55,816 nucleotides of DNA, taken from positions 1-55,816 of the forward strand of contig JACRLQ010000077.1 in the NCBI GenBank assembly GCA_016215155.1, given 5' to 3'. Source of the DNA: Nitrospirota bacterium. GTDB lineage: Bacteria > Nitrospirota > Thermodesulfovibrionia > Thermodesulfovibrionales > UBA6898. Both the position numbers and the translations under genes were made by a program. This document shows positions 48,080-55,816 of the stretch, one piece after another. Under the pieces are notes generated by a model, which saw nothing but the letters and a program-made list of their open reading frames with translations, was not told where the DNA came from and did no database searches. Within the stretch, counting starts at the first letter, position 1, and the number at the start of each line of letters is the position of its first letter.

Positions 48080-49486
48080 TTAATGCCTTGCGAGTCCTGT
48101 CTTCCTGGCCACTTCGGCCACTGCGTGTGCGACCGAGGCCGCGACCGTCCTGTCGAATATGCTTGGGATTATATAGTCCTCGTGAAGTTCATCGTCTTTA
48201 ATAGTCCGGGCGATGGCGCCCGCGGCGGCCAATTTCACTTCTTCGTTTACTCCGCGGGCATGGACGTCAAGGAGCCCCCTGAATATGCCGGGGAAGCCAA
48301 GCACGTTATTGATCTGGTTTGGGTAGTCGGACCTCCCTGTCGCGAGCACGCTCACAAGAGGCCTTGCGTCTTCGGGGTAGATCTCGGGCTCCGGGTTTGC
48401 AAGGGCGAATACAATCGGCCTCTTCACCATCTTCCTGACGTCATCCCCGGTAATTACGTTCGGGCCTGACAGCCCGATGAATATATGCGCGCCTGAGAGC
48501 GCCTGGGACACAGTTCCTTTGATCTTATTGGGGTTAGTCCGTTTTGCCAGGGATGTTTTATAGGGGTTCATGTCTTTTTTGCGGCCTTTATAAATCGCCC
48601 CTTCCCTGTCGCAGACTATGATGTCCCTTATGCCATACGCCGAAAGCATATTGGCGTTTGCCATACCAGCGGCCCCTGCGCCCGCAATGACCACCCGAAA
48701 ATTTCTTATCTCTTTTTTCATGAGTCTGCCGACATTGATTATCGCCGCAAGGACGACGACGGCAGTACCGTGCTGGTCGTCATGAAAGACCGGGATGTCG
48801 AGCATCTTCCTTAGCCTCATTTCGATCTCGAAGCAGCGGGGGGCGGAGATGTCTTCGAGGTTGATACCCCCGAAGGCCGGCGCGATATTTTTTACGGTGT
48901 TTATGATCTCCTCCGGGTCCTTTGTGCTGAGGGCTATCGGGAAGGCATCGATACCGGCGAACTCTTTAAAGAGCATCGACTTGCCTTCCATGACCGGCAT
49001 CGCCGCTTCAGGGCCGATGTCGCCGAGCCCGAGTACCGCCGTGCCGTCGGTCACGACGGCGACGGAATTGCCCTTGATCGTATAACGCCAGGCATGTTCA
49101 GTGTTTGCGTGGATGTCCATGCATACCCTCGCCACGCCCGGCGTATAGACCTTCGAGAGGTCGCTTCTGTCGCGCACCGGGACCTTGTTATGGACCTCGA
49201 TCTTCCCGCCCTGATGGACTGAGAAGGTCTGGTCCATCACCTTCAGGACTTTAAGGCCCTCTATCCCCCTGATCGCCTGGACGATCTCTTTTTCGTGGGC
49301 GGCGTCGCGCGCGTTCACGGTTACGTCCCTTATGATCTTGCCCTTTTCGACGCGGACGATGTCCACGGACCCGAGGTCTCCGCCCGCCCCGCTGATCACG
49401 GTGGCGAGTCTCGCGAACATGCCGATCCTGTTTTCTATCTCGACGCGAATGAGGATGCTATAGCTTGGGCTGGTCTGGTGTACCAT
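48080..49486 (-). CDS. NAD(P)-dependent malic enzyme with ACT domain
   Basis: A 468-residue enzyme from the ATG at 49486, which has a GGAGG 6 bp upstream and gives a normal start (MVHQTSPSYSILIRVE); the longer frame extends into the upstream gene. An ACT-like regulatory domain occupies about 10-85. The malic domain follows with SKVYTPGVARVCMDI near 112, VTDGTAVLGLGDIGPEAAMP near 137, FHDDQHGTAVVVLAAI and the nucleotide loop VVIAGAGAAGMANANML. It decarboxylates malate to pyruvate. It overlaps the upstream gene by 29 bp. Confidence 0.94.
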   Translation of the reverse strand: MVHQTSPSYSILIRVEIENRIGMFARLATVISGAGGDLGSVDIVRVEKGKIIRDVTVNARDAAHEKEIVQAIRGIEGLKVLKVMDQTFSVHQGGKIEVHNKVPVRDRSDLSKVYTPGVARVCMDIHANTEHAWRYTIKGNSVAVVTDGTAVLGLGDIGPEAAMPVMEGKSMLFKEFAGIDAFPIALSTKDPEEIINTVKNIAPAFGGINLEDISAPRCFEIEMRLRKMLDIPVFHDDQHGTAVVVLAAIINVGRLMKKEIRNFRVVIAGAGAAGMANANMLSAYGIRDIIVCDREGAIYKGRKKDMNPYKTSLAKRTNPNKIKGTVSQALSGAHIFIGLSGPNVITGDDVRKMVKRPIVFALANPEPEIYPEDARPLVSVLATGRSDYPNQINNVLGFPGIFRGLLDVHARGVNEEVKLAAAGAIARTIKDDELHEDYIIPSIFDRTVAASVAHAVAEVARKTGLARH

Positions 49487-50027
49487 CGTTACCTCCGTTT
49501 TTATCTGGTTCGATGCCCGCTGATGCAAGCCATTTAAGTATCTCGCCTCTGGCGGACCTCGCATTTAAAGTGTACCATTGTTTTTTTTCTTTTGGATGTC
49601 CCTCAAGCGCGTCCTTGAATTTCCTGAAGGCCCCCTTGCCCTCGAGTATCTCGTCGAGTTCGCCTTTGAGGACCGCGTTTTTGAGTCCTTCGGCAAACTT
49701 CCTCATGGCCTCATACCCGGCGCCCGATCTTCTCTCCGGAATACGCACGTATCTGTCCTGCTCCCGGACGAAGATATCGAGGGCGAGTTCGACCTCATCC
49801 TCGATCCATTCGGGCATTGTATAGTCTTCGTCGGATTCGATCTCATCAAAGTCGGCCACGTCCTCGTCGAAGAAATCCGCGAGGACTACCCTGGCCTTTG
49901 CGATGATATCCTCGGAAAGTATTACGACATCCCCGGTCTCCTTGTCCAGGAAGTATTCGAAGGCCTCCCGTTCAATGTCCTCCGTCGCCTTCTGGATTTC
50001 GTCAAGGTTAACCTTAAGGCGTTTCAC
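49458..50027 (-). CDS. UPF0158-like acidic protein
   Basis: A 189-residue, strongly acidic protein (FFDEDVADFDEIESDEDYTM near 73-92). The arrangement of the first half, LDKETGDVVILSED, resembles UPF0158 proteins, and KKQWYTLNARSARGEILKWL closes it. No enzymatic motif is visible. It overlaps the murU-amgK fusion by 14 bp and the malic enzyme by 29 bp, so all are translationally linked. Confidence 0.75.
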   Translation of the reverse strand: MKRLKVNLDEIQKATEDIEREAFEYFLDKETGDVVILSEDIIAKARVVLADFFDEDVADFDEIESDEDYTMPEWIEDEVELALDIFVREQDRYVRIPERRSGAGYEAMRKFAEGLKNAVLKGELDEILEGKGAFRKFKDALEGHPKEKKQWYTLNARSARGEILKWLASAGIEPDKNGGNDGTPDQPKL

Positions 50028-51933
50028 ACAGCCTCACAACCAGTTTATAAAGATGCGGGTATTCTTCCCGCGCCTGATATGCCTCGTCTCTGAGATATGA
50101 GAGGGCGTTGGGTACGAACTTGAGAAAATAGGCCTTGCCCTTCTCCTTCGAAAGATACCCATAGGCTCCGAGCGCCTGCATATGGCGCTGGAGAGAGCAT
50201 GGAAGCAGGGTCTGCCTGAACCTTTCCGTATCGAAGCCATTGCCGCCTGTCTCTTTTCGTCTGACCATATAGTAATCCAAAAGCCGGGACCTTACCTCAT
50301 CCGCAAGCCTGTAGTAAGGGTCATAGAGCATAGAGACGAGGTCATAGCCCGGGGGCCCGATACGTGCGCCCTGGTAGTCGATCAGCCTCGGGCCGCCATC
50401 TTTTCCGATCATGATGTTTTGTGACTGAAAGTCCCTGTGGATGAGGGTCTTATCGAATGAATCCACTTTTTTGGCGAGACGGTCAAACTCCTCAAATACC
50501 GGATCAGTTTTGGCGGTCTCAATTCCGCGGGTCCCGCGGGCAAAGCGGTCGATAAAATAATCGGTCTCCCAGCGCAGATGGTCATAATCAAACACCCTTG
50601 TCTCAAACGCGGGGTCCTCCATAAGGCCCTCAGCGGAACTTGTATGTACCTGAACCAGTATATCGAGGACCTTTCTGAACATATCTTCCATCCTGACCTG
50701 GTCACACCTGCCTTTAAGCCAGGTATATAAAGAGATGTCGCCCAGGTCCTCAAAAAGGGCCTGTCTGGAAATCTGATCATGATATATCAGCTCAGGGACC
50801 GGGACCTTCCTCTTTTTTAAAAACCCCGTTAAAGCGATCTGCCTTTCGAAATCAGGGTCAGTCGGAGAGGTCTTCATCAGTACCAGGCTCTTTTCGCCGT
50901 CAGAGAGGCGGTAGTATTTCCGGTCGGAGCCGCCCTGGCCGATTAGAGTGACCGAGGCCTTGCCTGTAAAAAAAGTATTTAAAAACAATGAGTTAGAGCT
51001 CAAAGAGACATCTCCTTGGTCACTGTTATTTTTTGGTATGTCGATATTATACCCAGGCCCTGCTATGCAGTCTCTGATAATTGCTCCATCCTCTATTATG
51101 CAGCCGGGAAGAAGCACCGCGCGTTCTAAAGAAGCTCTGCCGACAATTTCCGAGCCGTTTTCTATTACAGTGCAGAGCCCGGCCTCAACCCTATCGCAGG
51201 CAAACTCCGGACCTATATATACTGTCTCGCCTTCCCGTGCAAGCTCATCGAATAGGGCCTTCGCGTATGCCTGAGGGGTGCCTATGTCAGTCCATCTGCA
51301 GCCGGTAACATCCAGGGTCCCGACCCTGGCGCCCGATTCTGACGCAATGAGCCATGCATCTACGACGCTTGATTCCCCATCAGGGAGAAAGCCCGGAAAC
51401 TCGGGTGAATATACGGCAATTCCGGTGAACGCCTTTTTGACATATGCCGGGACGCGGGCCGGGGCGTCTCTACCAATAAACGTGGGCCGACCTTTGTCGT
51501 CCAGCCAGACATTGCTGAACTCAGGGTGGTCATGTACCGCAAGCGTAGCGAGGTTTCCTTGAGACATGTGGGCCTCAAGAAGCCTCGGGATATCGATGTC
51601 ACTGATGATGTCGGCGTTATGCACTATAAATACGGATTTGCCAAGGAGCCCCGAGGCGTTTTTAAGCGCCCCGCCTGTGCCCAGGATCTTTTTTTCATGG
51701 AAAAGGACTATGTCCTTTGAAAATGGGCTGCCTTCCGCCCACTTTGTTATCTGGTCAGCCTTATAATGCGTATTAATTCCGATTTTTTCTACCTGAAGGG
51801 GGGTGAACCTCTCTAATACCCTCTCGATTACCGGCTTCCCCAGAATCGGCAGCAGGGGTTTTGGGATATGATCTGTTATCGGCCTTAACCGCTCACCGAG
51901 GCCCGCGGCGGGGACGAAGAGATTGAGCTTCAT
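50014..51933 (-). CDS. Bifunctional nucleotidyltransferase / aminoglycoside-kinase-like protein (MurU-AmgK fusion)
   Basis: A 639-residue two-domain protein. Residues 1-235 are a sugar-1-phosphate nucleotidyltransferase (FVPAAGLGERLRPITDHIPK at 5-24). A left-handed beta-helix-like linker follows (LLPGCIIEDGAIIRDCIAGP near 273-292). From about 325 comes an APH-type kinase with HRDFQSQNIMIG near 488 and IDYQGARIGPPGYDL near 508. AmgK phosphorylates MurNAc or GlcNAc and MurU makes UDP-MurNAc in Pseudomonas cell-wall recycling; here both activities are fused. Enzyme identity is inferred from domains and from the NamZ gene directly upstream (4-bp overlap). Confidence 0.85.
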   Translation of the reverse strand: MKLNLFVPAAGLGERLRPITDHIPKPLLPILGKPVIERVLERFTPLQVEKIGINTHYKADQITKWAEGSPFSKDIVLFHEKKILGTGGALKNASGLLGKSVFIVHNADIISDIDIPRLLEAHMSQGNLATLAVHDHPEFSNVWLDDKGRPTFIGRDAPARVPAYVKKAFTGIAVYSPEFPGFLPDGESSVVDAWLIASESGARVGTLDVTGCRWTDIGTPQAYAKALFDELAREGETVYIGPEFACDRVEAGLCTVIENGSEIVGRASLERAVLLPGCIIEDGAIIRDCIAGPGYNIDIPKNNSDQGDVSLSSNSLFLNTFFTGKASVTLIGQGGSDRKYYRLSDGEKSLVLMKTSPTDPDFERQIALTGFLKKRKVPVPELIYHDQISRQALFEDLGDISLYTWLKGRCDQVRMEDMFRKVLDILVQVHTSSAEGLMEDPAFETRVFDYDHLRWETDYFIDRFARGTRGIETAKTDPVFEEFDRLAKKVDSFDKTLIHRDFQSQNIMIGKDGGPRLIDYQGARIGPPGYDLVSMLYDPYYRLADEVRSRLLDYYMVRRKETGGNGFDTERFRQTLLPCSLQRHMQALGAYGYLSKEKGKAYFLKFVPNALSYLRDEAYQAREEYPHLYKLVVRLCETP

Positions 51934-53111
51934 TTATATAGGAGGAAGTTTTTCCTGACCTTCAGGTCAAAATCGGTCAACTCCTCATTCCACCACGACT
52001 CCATCTTCTTGAGACCGGCCCCCGATTCAATATCTTTCCTCAGTCTGTCAGTTCCGGCAAGGATATCTATAGGCAGAAGTTCCTCTTCATACTCATACGG
52101 CGGGTCCTTCCATAGCATCTGCCCTGGATAAAGCTCGAAAACGGCCTTCAGGACTGCGACACCCGTCAGAAACGGCCGGAATTTTTTTCTGTCGGTAACA
52201 TGGATCTGTGCCCCGCCGCATAGATGCCCGGCATGTTGTTGGAAGGTCGGCATAAAATAAAGCGGCCTGAATAAAACCCCGGGCAGTCTAAACCCCGCGA
52301 GCCTTTCGATCAGCCGGTCCGGATCTATAAAAGGAGCGCCGAAGATCTCGAAGGGGCGTGTGGTCCCCCTGCCTTCGCTTATGTTTGTGCCTTCCAGAAG
52401 ACACATGCCCGGATACACAGCGGCAGAGTCGGTAGTCGGGATATTAGGCGACGGAAGTACCCAGGGCAATCCGGTCTCCTCGAACCACATGGCCCGGCGT
52501 AAGCCTGTGGCCGGCACTATATGGAGTTCAAGCTCCGGATGAAAATATTCCCTTAGATATAGAGCTATCTCGCCTATAGTCATGCCATGCCGCACCGGCA
52601 GCGGCCGCAGCCCGACAAACGACCTGAATTCAGGCCTGAGGACCGGCCCCTCGATCAGCTGCCCGCCTATCGGGTTCGGCCTGTCCAAAACCACAACCGC
52701 CTTGCCTTCTTTAGCGCAGGCCCCCATCACAAGGTCGAGCGTCCATATGAAGGTATAATAGCGGGCGCCGACGTCCTGGAGGTCAACTACCATCGCATCA
52801 ATCCCCTTGAGCGTCTTGCCGTCAGGTTGTCTTTTGGCCCCGTAGAGGCTATAAACAGGGAGTTTCGTTTTTCTGTCTTTAAACCCTGACCATTCGATCA
52901 TGTTGTCCTGGGTTTCGCCCCTTATGCCATGCTGGGGGCCGAAAAAGGCCTTGACCCTGAATTTTTTGGATCTTAGGCAGACGGAGGAGGAATGTTCGAG
53001 GCGGCTGTTTACAGAGGCCGGATGGACCAGGAGGCCGATATCCGCGTTATTAAGACAGCCGGGCCAGGCCCTGCCGATCCTGTCTATGCCTGTTTTGACA
53101 CCTTGCCGCAT
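51930..53111 (-). CDS. DUF1343 / NamZ exo-beta-N-acetylmuramidase-like protein
   Basis: A 393-residue protein of the DUF1343 family (GLLVHPASVN near 26; FFGPQHGIRGETQDNMIEWS near 56; VVDLQDVGARYYTFIWTLDL near 107; DRPNPIGGQLIEGP near 144). The family includes NamZ, which releases MurNAc from peptidoglycan fragments. There is no signal peptide, so the enzyme would act on imported fragments or is unusual in location. The stop overlaps the MurU-AmgK fusion by 4 bp, which supports a recycling role. Confidence 0.88.
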   Translation of the reverse strand: MRQGVKTGIDRIGRAWPGCLNNADIGLLVHPASVNSRLEHSSSVCLRSKKFRVKAFFGPQHGIRGETQDNMIEWSGFKDRKTKLPVYSLYGAKRQPDGKTLKGIDAMVVDLQDVGARYYTFIWTLDLVMGACAKEGKAVVVLDRPNPIGGQLIEGPVLRPEFRSFVGLRPLPVRHGMTIGEIALYLREYFHPELELHIVPATGLRRAMWFEETGLPWVLPSPNIPTTDSAAVYPGMCLLEGTNISEGRGTTRPFEIFGAPFIDPDRLIERLAGFRLPGVLFRPLYFMPTFQQHAGHLCGGAQIHVTDRKKFRPFLTGVAVLKAVFELYPGQMLWKDPPYEYEEELLPIDILAGTDRLRKDIESGAGLKKMESWWNEELTDFDLKVRKNFLLYK

Positions 53112-53135
53112 GCTAGCAACCGGTGATTGCGGCCA

Positions 53136-53660
53136 TTATTCGAGAAGAAGGTCCCTGATCTTCATCGTGAGCATCTTTAATATCGCATCCGCGTTTTCAT
53201 GTTTGATCTCGACGATCATCACATCATCACGCTTTTTGATGTCGCTGATGAGGCCGGTCCCTTTATCGGATATGGAGGCTATAAACGGCTTCTCTGCATC
53301 AAGAAGGTCTACGATCAGCTTCGAGAACTTCTTGGATTGGCAATGCATCTTTCCGATCTCATCGATAAAATAAACCCCGGTCTTCTTCTCATTAAAGAAT
53401 ACGCTGTCCAAGAGGGCCTCAAACCCCTTGATATCTATGCGATATTTACCCGCGACATGTTTGCTGTTAAGGTTGACGTGCGCAAACACCCTGGTGTCTC
53501 CAAAAAGGCTTCCCACCAAAAAGCCGGTCCTCTGGTTGTCCTCTACAATCTCCGTGGTATAAAAGCCGGCGGCATTGAACTCCTTGAAGATCTCAGCCAG
53601 TTTTCTTATCATCGTCGTCTTTCCGCATCCGGGCAGGCCGGTGATCAATATGTTTTTCAT
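53136..53660 (-). CDS. THEP1-family nucleoside triphosphatase
   Basis: A 174-residue P-loop protein with [20 protein letters not shown] at its start and the acidic GVYFIDEIGKM near 95. This is the layout of THEP1-like NTPases, which hydrolyse NTPs in vitro; cellular role unknown. It overlaps parB by 4 bp. Confidence 0.87.
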   Translation of the reverse strand: MKNILITGLPGCGKTTMIRKLAEIFKEFNAAGFYTTEIVEDNQRTGFLVGSLFGDTRVFAHVNLNSKHVAGKYRIDIKGFEALLDSVFFNEKKTGVYFIDEIGKMHCQSKKFSKLIVDLLDAEKPFIASISDKGTGLISDIKKRDDVMIVEIKHENADAILKMLTMKIRDLLLE

Positions 53661-54478
53661 GCCAGTAATATCTCCAGGAGTCTGTCGAGCTCGTCCAGCG
53701 AGTAATAATCGATCTCGATCTTCCCGCCTTTTTTGCCTTTATGAATTATCCGGGCCTTAGTGCCGAGATGTTTAATGATCTTATCTTCGAGTGAACTTAT
53801 CTGGGCATCCTTCAGGGGTTTTGTCTTTGCCGGTTTTGCGACCTTCTTGGCAAGGGATTCGACCTCTCTTACGCTAAGTCCGGCCTTGAGGATCTTTTTG
53901 GCCGCGTCTATCTGTGCGGCCCTTCCCTCGATCGAAAGCAGGGCCCTGGCGTGTCCCATGCTGAGCGACCCGTCATAGAGCAGGGCCTTTATCTCGTCAG
54001 GCAGCTTAAGGAGGCGAAGGTAATTTGCGACCGTCGCCCGTTCCTTGCCGACTTTGTCCGAGAGCTCCTCCTGGGTAAGTCCAAAATCCTTCATAAGGCG
54101 GTTGAACGCCTCGGCCGTTTCTACAGGGTTTAAGTCCTCCCGCTGGATATTTTCGACAAGGGCCATCTCGAAGGCCTCCTTTGAGGCAACGTTCTTGACC
54201 ATTGCGGGGATCTTTTTGAGTCCGGCGAGCGTTGCCGCGCGCCACCTTCTCTCCCCAGCGATCAGATTAAACGACCCGTCCCCGTTTCTGGAGACCAATA
54301 TCGGCTGAAGTACACCCTTTTCTTTAATGGATGCGGCAAGCTCCTTCAGTGAATTCTCGCTGAAGTTCTTTCTGGGCTGGTAAGCGCCGGGCATGATGCG
54401 GTTTATGTCAAGAGACAGGGTCTCGTCGTTTCTTTCTGGGATAAGGGCGTTCAGCCCCTTACCTAACGCCATTTTCAT
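53657..54478 (-). CDS. parB: Chromosome partitioning protein ParB (Spo0J type)
   Basis: A 273-residue CTP-dependent DNA-sliding clamp loaded at parS. It contains [10 protein letters not shown] at the start, the CTP motif [20 protein letters not shown] near 75, and [20 protein letters not shown] near 107. The helix-turn-helix [20 protein letters not shown] lies near 141-160 and a C-terminal dimerisation region ends LLEILLA. It overlaps parA by 20 bp. Its likely binding site is the parS palindrome at 55261. Confidence 0.95.
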   Translation of the reverse strand: MKMALGKGLNALIPERNDETLSLDINRIMPGAYQPRKNFSENSLKELAASIKEKGVLQPILVSRNGDGSFNLIAGERRWRAATLAGLKKIPAMVKNVASKEAFEMALVENIQREDLNPVETAEAFNRLMKDFGLTQEELSDKVGKERATVANYLRLLKLPDEIKALLYDGSLSMGHARALLSIEGRAAQIDAAKKILKAGLSVREVESLAKKVAKPAKTKPLKDAQISSLEDKIIKHLGTKARIIHKGKKGGKIEIDYYSLDELDRLLEILLA

Positions 54479-55229
54479 TCAACATCTCCTTTGCAAGGGA
54501 AAGATAACTCTGCGCTCCCCTTGATTTCACATCATATAGAAGGGCAGGCTTGCCGTGGCTCGGGGCCTCGCTGAGGGCGACATTCCTGGGTATTATGGTC
54601 TCGTAAACTTTATCTCCGAAATGTTTTTTGATCTCGGACACCACCTCATGGGCCAGGCTGTTTCGCGTATCGAACATCGTAAGTAAGATCCCCTCAATGT
54701 CTATGGAGGGATTAAGAGACCCTCTGACGAGACTCAGGGTCCTCGTGAGCATTCCGAGACCTTCAAGGGCGTAATACTCGCATTGTACAGGCACGATTAC
54801 GGATTCCGCTACAACCAGGGCATTCAGCGTCAGGACGCCGAGAGAAGGAGGACAGTCAATGAAAATATACCGGAAATTGTCCGTTAGTTCGGCAATGGCC
54901 TCTTTCAGTATCTTTTCCCGCCCTTCCCTGCCTGCAAGCTCGACCTCTACCCCAAGAAGGTCTATTGATGAGGGCAGCACCCATAGGTTGTCGATCAGAG
55001 TCGCCGCAAGGGCGGCATTGATATTACAGTCACCCGACAGGACATTGTAAAGAGAGCTCTCAGGGCCTTCTTTGGATATTCCGAGCCCGGAGGTCGAGTT
55101 GCCCTGGGGATCGATATCTATAAGGAGGATCTTCTCGCCGGAGAGGGCAAGGGAGGCGGCAAGGTTCACTGCGGTCGTGGTCTTCCCGACGCCGCCCTTC
55201 TGGTTGACTATTGCTATTATTTTGCTCAT
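54459..55229 (-). CDS. parA: Chromosome partitioning ATPase ParA (Soj type)
   Basis: A 256-residue deviant-Walker ATPase ([20 protein letters not shown], then [15 protein letters not shown] and [17 protein letters not shown]). The start chosen is the ATG at 55229, which gives the standard short N-terminus. A longer frame from 55277 would translate the parS palindrome (MFHVEH), an N-terminus seen in some annotated ParA proteins but probably not real. Neither start has a strong Shine-Dalgarno. With ParB and parS it segregates the origin region. Confidence 0.93.
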   Translation of the reverse strand: MSKIIAIVNQKGGVGKTTTAVNLAASLALSGEKILLIDIDPQGNSTSGLGISKEGPESSLYNVLSGDCNINAALAATLIDNLWVLPSSIDLLGVEVELAGREGREKILKEAIAELTDNFRYIFIDCPPSLGVLTLNALVVAESVIVPVQCEYYALEGLGMLTRTLSLVRGSLNPSIDIEGILLTMFDTRNSLAHEVVSEIKKHFGDKVYETIIPRNVALSEAPSHGKPALLYDVKSRGAQSYLSLAKEMLNENGVR

Positions 55230-55260
55230 TCCTGTTATTTTGGTCTCTTTATTTATCGAA

Positions 55261-55276
55261 TGTTCCACGTGGAACA
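55261..55276. promoter_or_regulatory. parS centromere site
   Basis: TGTTCCACGTGGAACA is a perfect 16-bp palindrome. It matches the well-known parS consensus TGTT(T/C)CACGTG(A/G)AACA, and is the form seen in Pseudomonas. It lies 32 bp before the parA start. No second perfect site was found by eye in the window; CACGTG occurs elsewhere without matching flanks. Confidence 0.92.
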
Positions 55277-55277
55277 T

Positions 55278-55816
55278 TTGGTCGAAATCTATTGCGCCGC
55301 CCGTTTATATCTAACTGAATTGAATCGAAAGTCCGGGGGTTGATCTTTATTTTACAGCAAACCGCCGGAAAAGTGTTGATAAATATTATATTGGGGTGGG
55401 TTAAAACGCATTTTGGCATTGGGAATGGACGTATATTCACCTGAAACGAGATTAGTGGCTCATAAATGACTGGTGTTATATATGTGTGTCATTCCCGCAA
55501 GCGAAGAGCTTGAGAAACTAACCCCCCTTTGTCCCCCCTTATCAGGGGAGTAATCAGGACCCCTCCCTTGATAAGGGGAGTTTACCCGCCTCTGGCGGCG
55601 CCGAAGGCGACCAGGGGTTGGGATGGGTTGGGGTTGTCGGCGACAGGGCACGACAGATATGGTATCTCTGATAGCATCACATTATTATGAGACAACTGCA
55701 ATAGCTTCCAACTTCCCAGCTTATTTTTTGCATATTTGCGAAGAGATTTGCGGGAGTGCATGGGAGTGGTTCTGAAGTATTGTTTAATATCAATATGTTA
55801 CGGTTGGCATGGTCTG
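55278..55816. other. Region upstream of parA with dispersed repeats and AT-rich tracts
   Basis: No convincing gene was seen. An AT-rich stretch at 55373-55394 contains TGTTGATAA, one mismatch from a DnaA-box. A GTCATTCCCG motif at 55488-55497 and GC-rich TTATCAGGGGAG/CTTGATAAGGGGAG repeats (about 55530-55582) recur elsewhere in the window. Two minus-strand ORFs here overlap parS or the repeats and are probably spurious. Confidence 0.5.

Noticed and set aside
55249-55651. Two minus-strand ORFs upstream of parA
   Set aside because: One crosses parS and the other is the translation of GC-rich repeats; neither has protein-like composition.

Overview
The window is about 56 kb of a Gram-negative bacterial chromosome of moderate GC content, close to the replication origin. 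It carries dnaA-dnaN-gyrB at the left end and parA-parB with a perfect parS palindrome at the right end. A complete Kdo set (kdsA, kdsB, kdsC, kdsD) implies lipopolysaccharide. Selenocysteine machinery (selA, selB), a two-CW protein, a DUF4388 protein, a TrpB2-type tryptophan synthase and a GTP-type PEP carboxykinase together suggest a Nitrospirota- or Desulfobacterota-like anaerobe. That assignment is an inference; no rRNA or tRNA gene is visible.

Layout. 0-6 kb: an MqsA-like antitoxin pseudogene, iteron-like repeats, gyrB, dnaN, dnaA and a recognisable dnaA promoter. 6-16 kb: selB, selA, queC, a DUF4388 protein, a TPR membrane protein, plsY, pgsA, kdsC and kdsD on the minus strand, with a small two-CW gene opposing them. 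16-20 kb: an accessory block (toxin-antitoxin pair, degraded ORFs, palindromic repeats, a secreted fibronectin-like protein with two nearly identical repeats) that separates kdsD-kdsC from kdsA-pyrG-kdsB at 20.6-23.8 kb. 24-28 kb (plus): pckG, an unrecognised 577-residue protein with an internal duplication, and a site-2 protease. 28-34 kb: a TIGR02757 gene, trpF, trpB2, cysK and two flavodoxin-fold reductases. 34-38.5 kb (plus): an L,D-transpeptidase, a Tat-exported YcbK-type peptidase, then a sulfur-related cluster of a YeiH-type transporter, a selenocysteine-containing periplasmic rhodanese and a MauE/DoxX membrane protein. 38.5-46 kb: a hybrid histidine kinase, an M4-like metalloprotease with a probable emfourin inhibitor, a lipoprotein, trxB and a thioesterase. 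46-48 kb: small accessory genes, a possible group II intron remnant, vapBC and palindromic repeats. 48-55.3 kb: a tightly packed minus-strand run parA-parB-NTPase-namZ-(murU/amgK fusion)-UPF0158-malic enzyme.

The most notable finding is the selenocysteine rhodanese at 37288-37785. An in-frame TGA sits exactly at the catalytic cysteine of the rhodanese loop, the frame continues with a normal rhodanese C-terminus, and a bacterial SECIS-like hairpin with a GGUC apical loop follows the TGA. The genes needed to decode it, selA and selB, lie in the same window. Other points of interest are the candidate divergent kinase-like family beside pckG, a cell-wall recycling set (NamZ plus a MurU-AmgK fusion) inside the parAB operon, the protease/emfourin pair, the split Kdo operon and the probable dnaA autoregulatory region.
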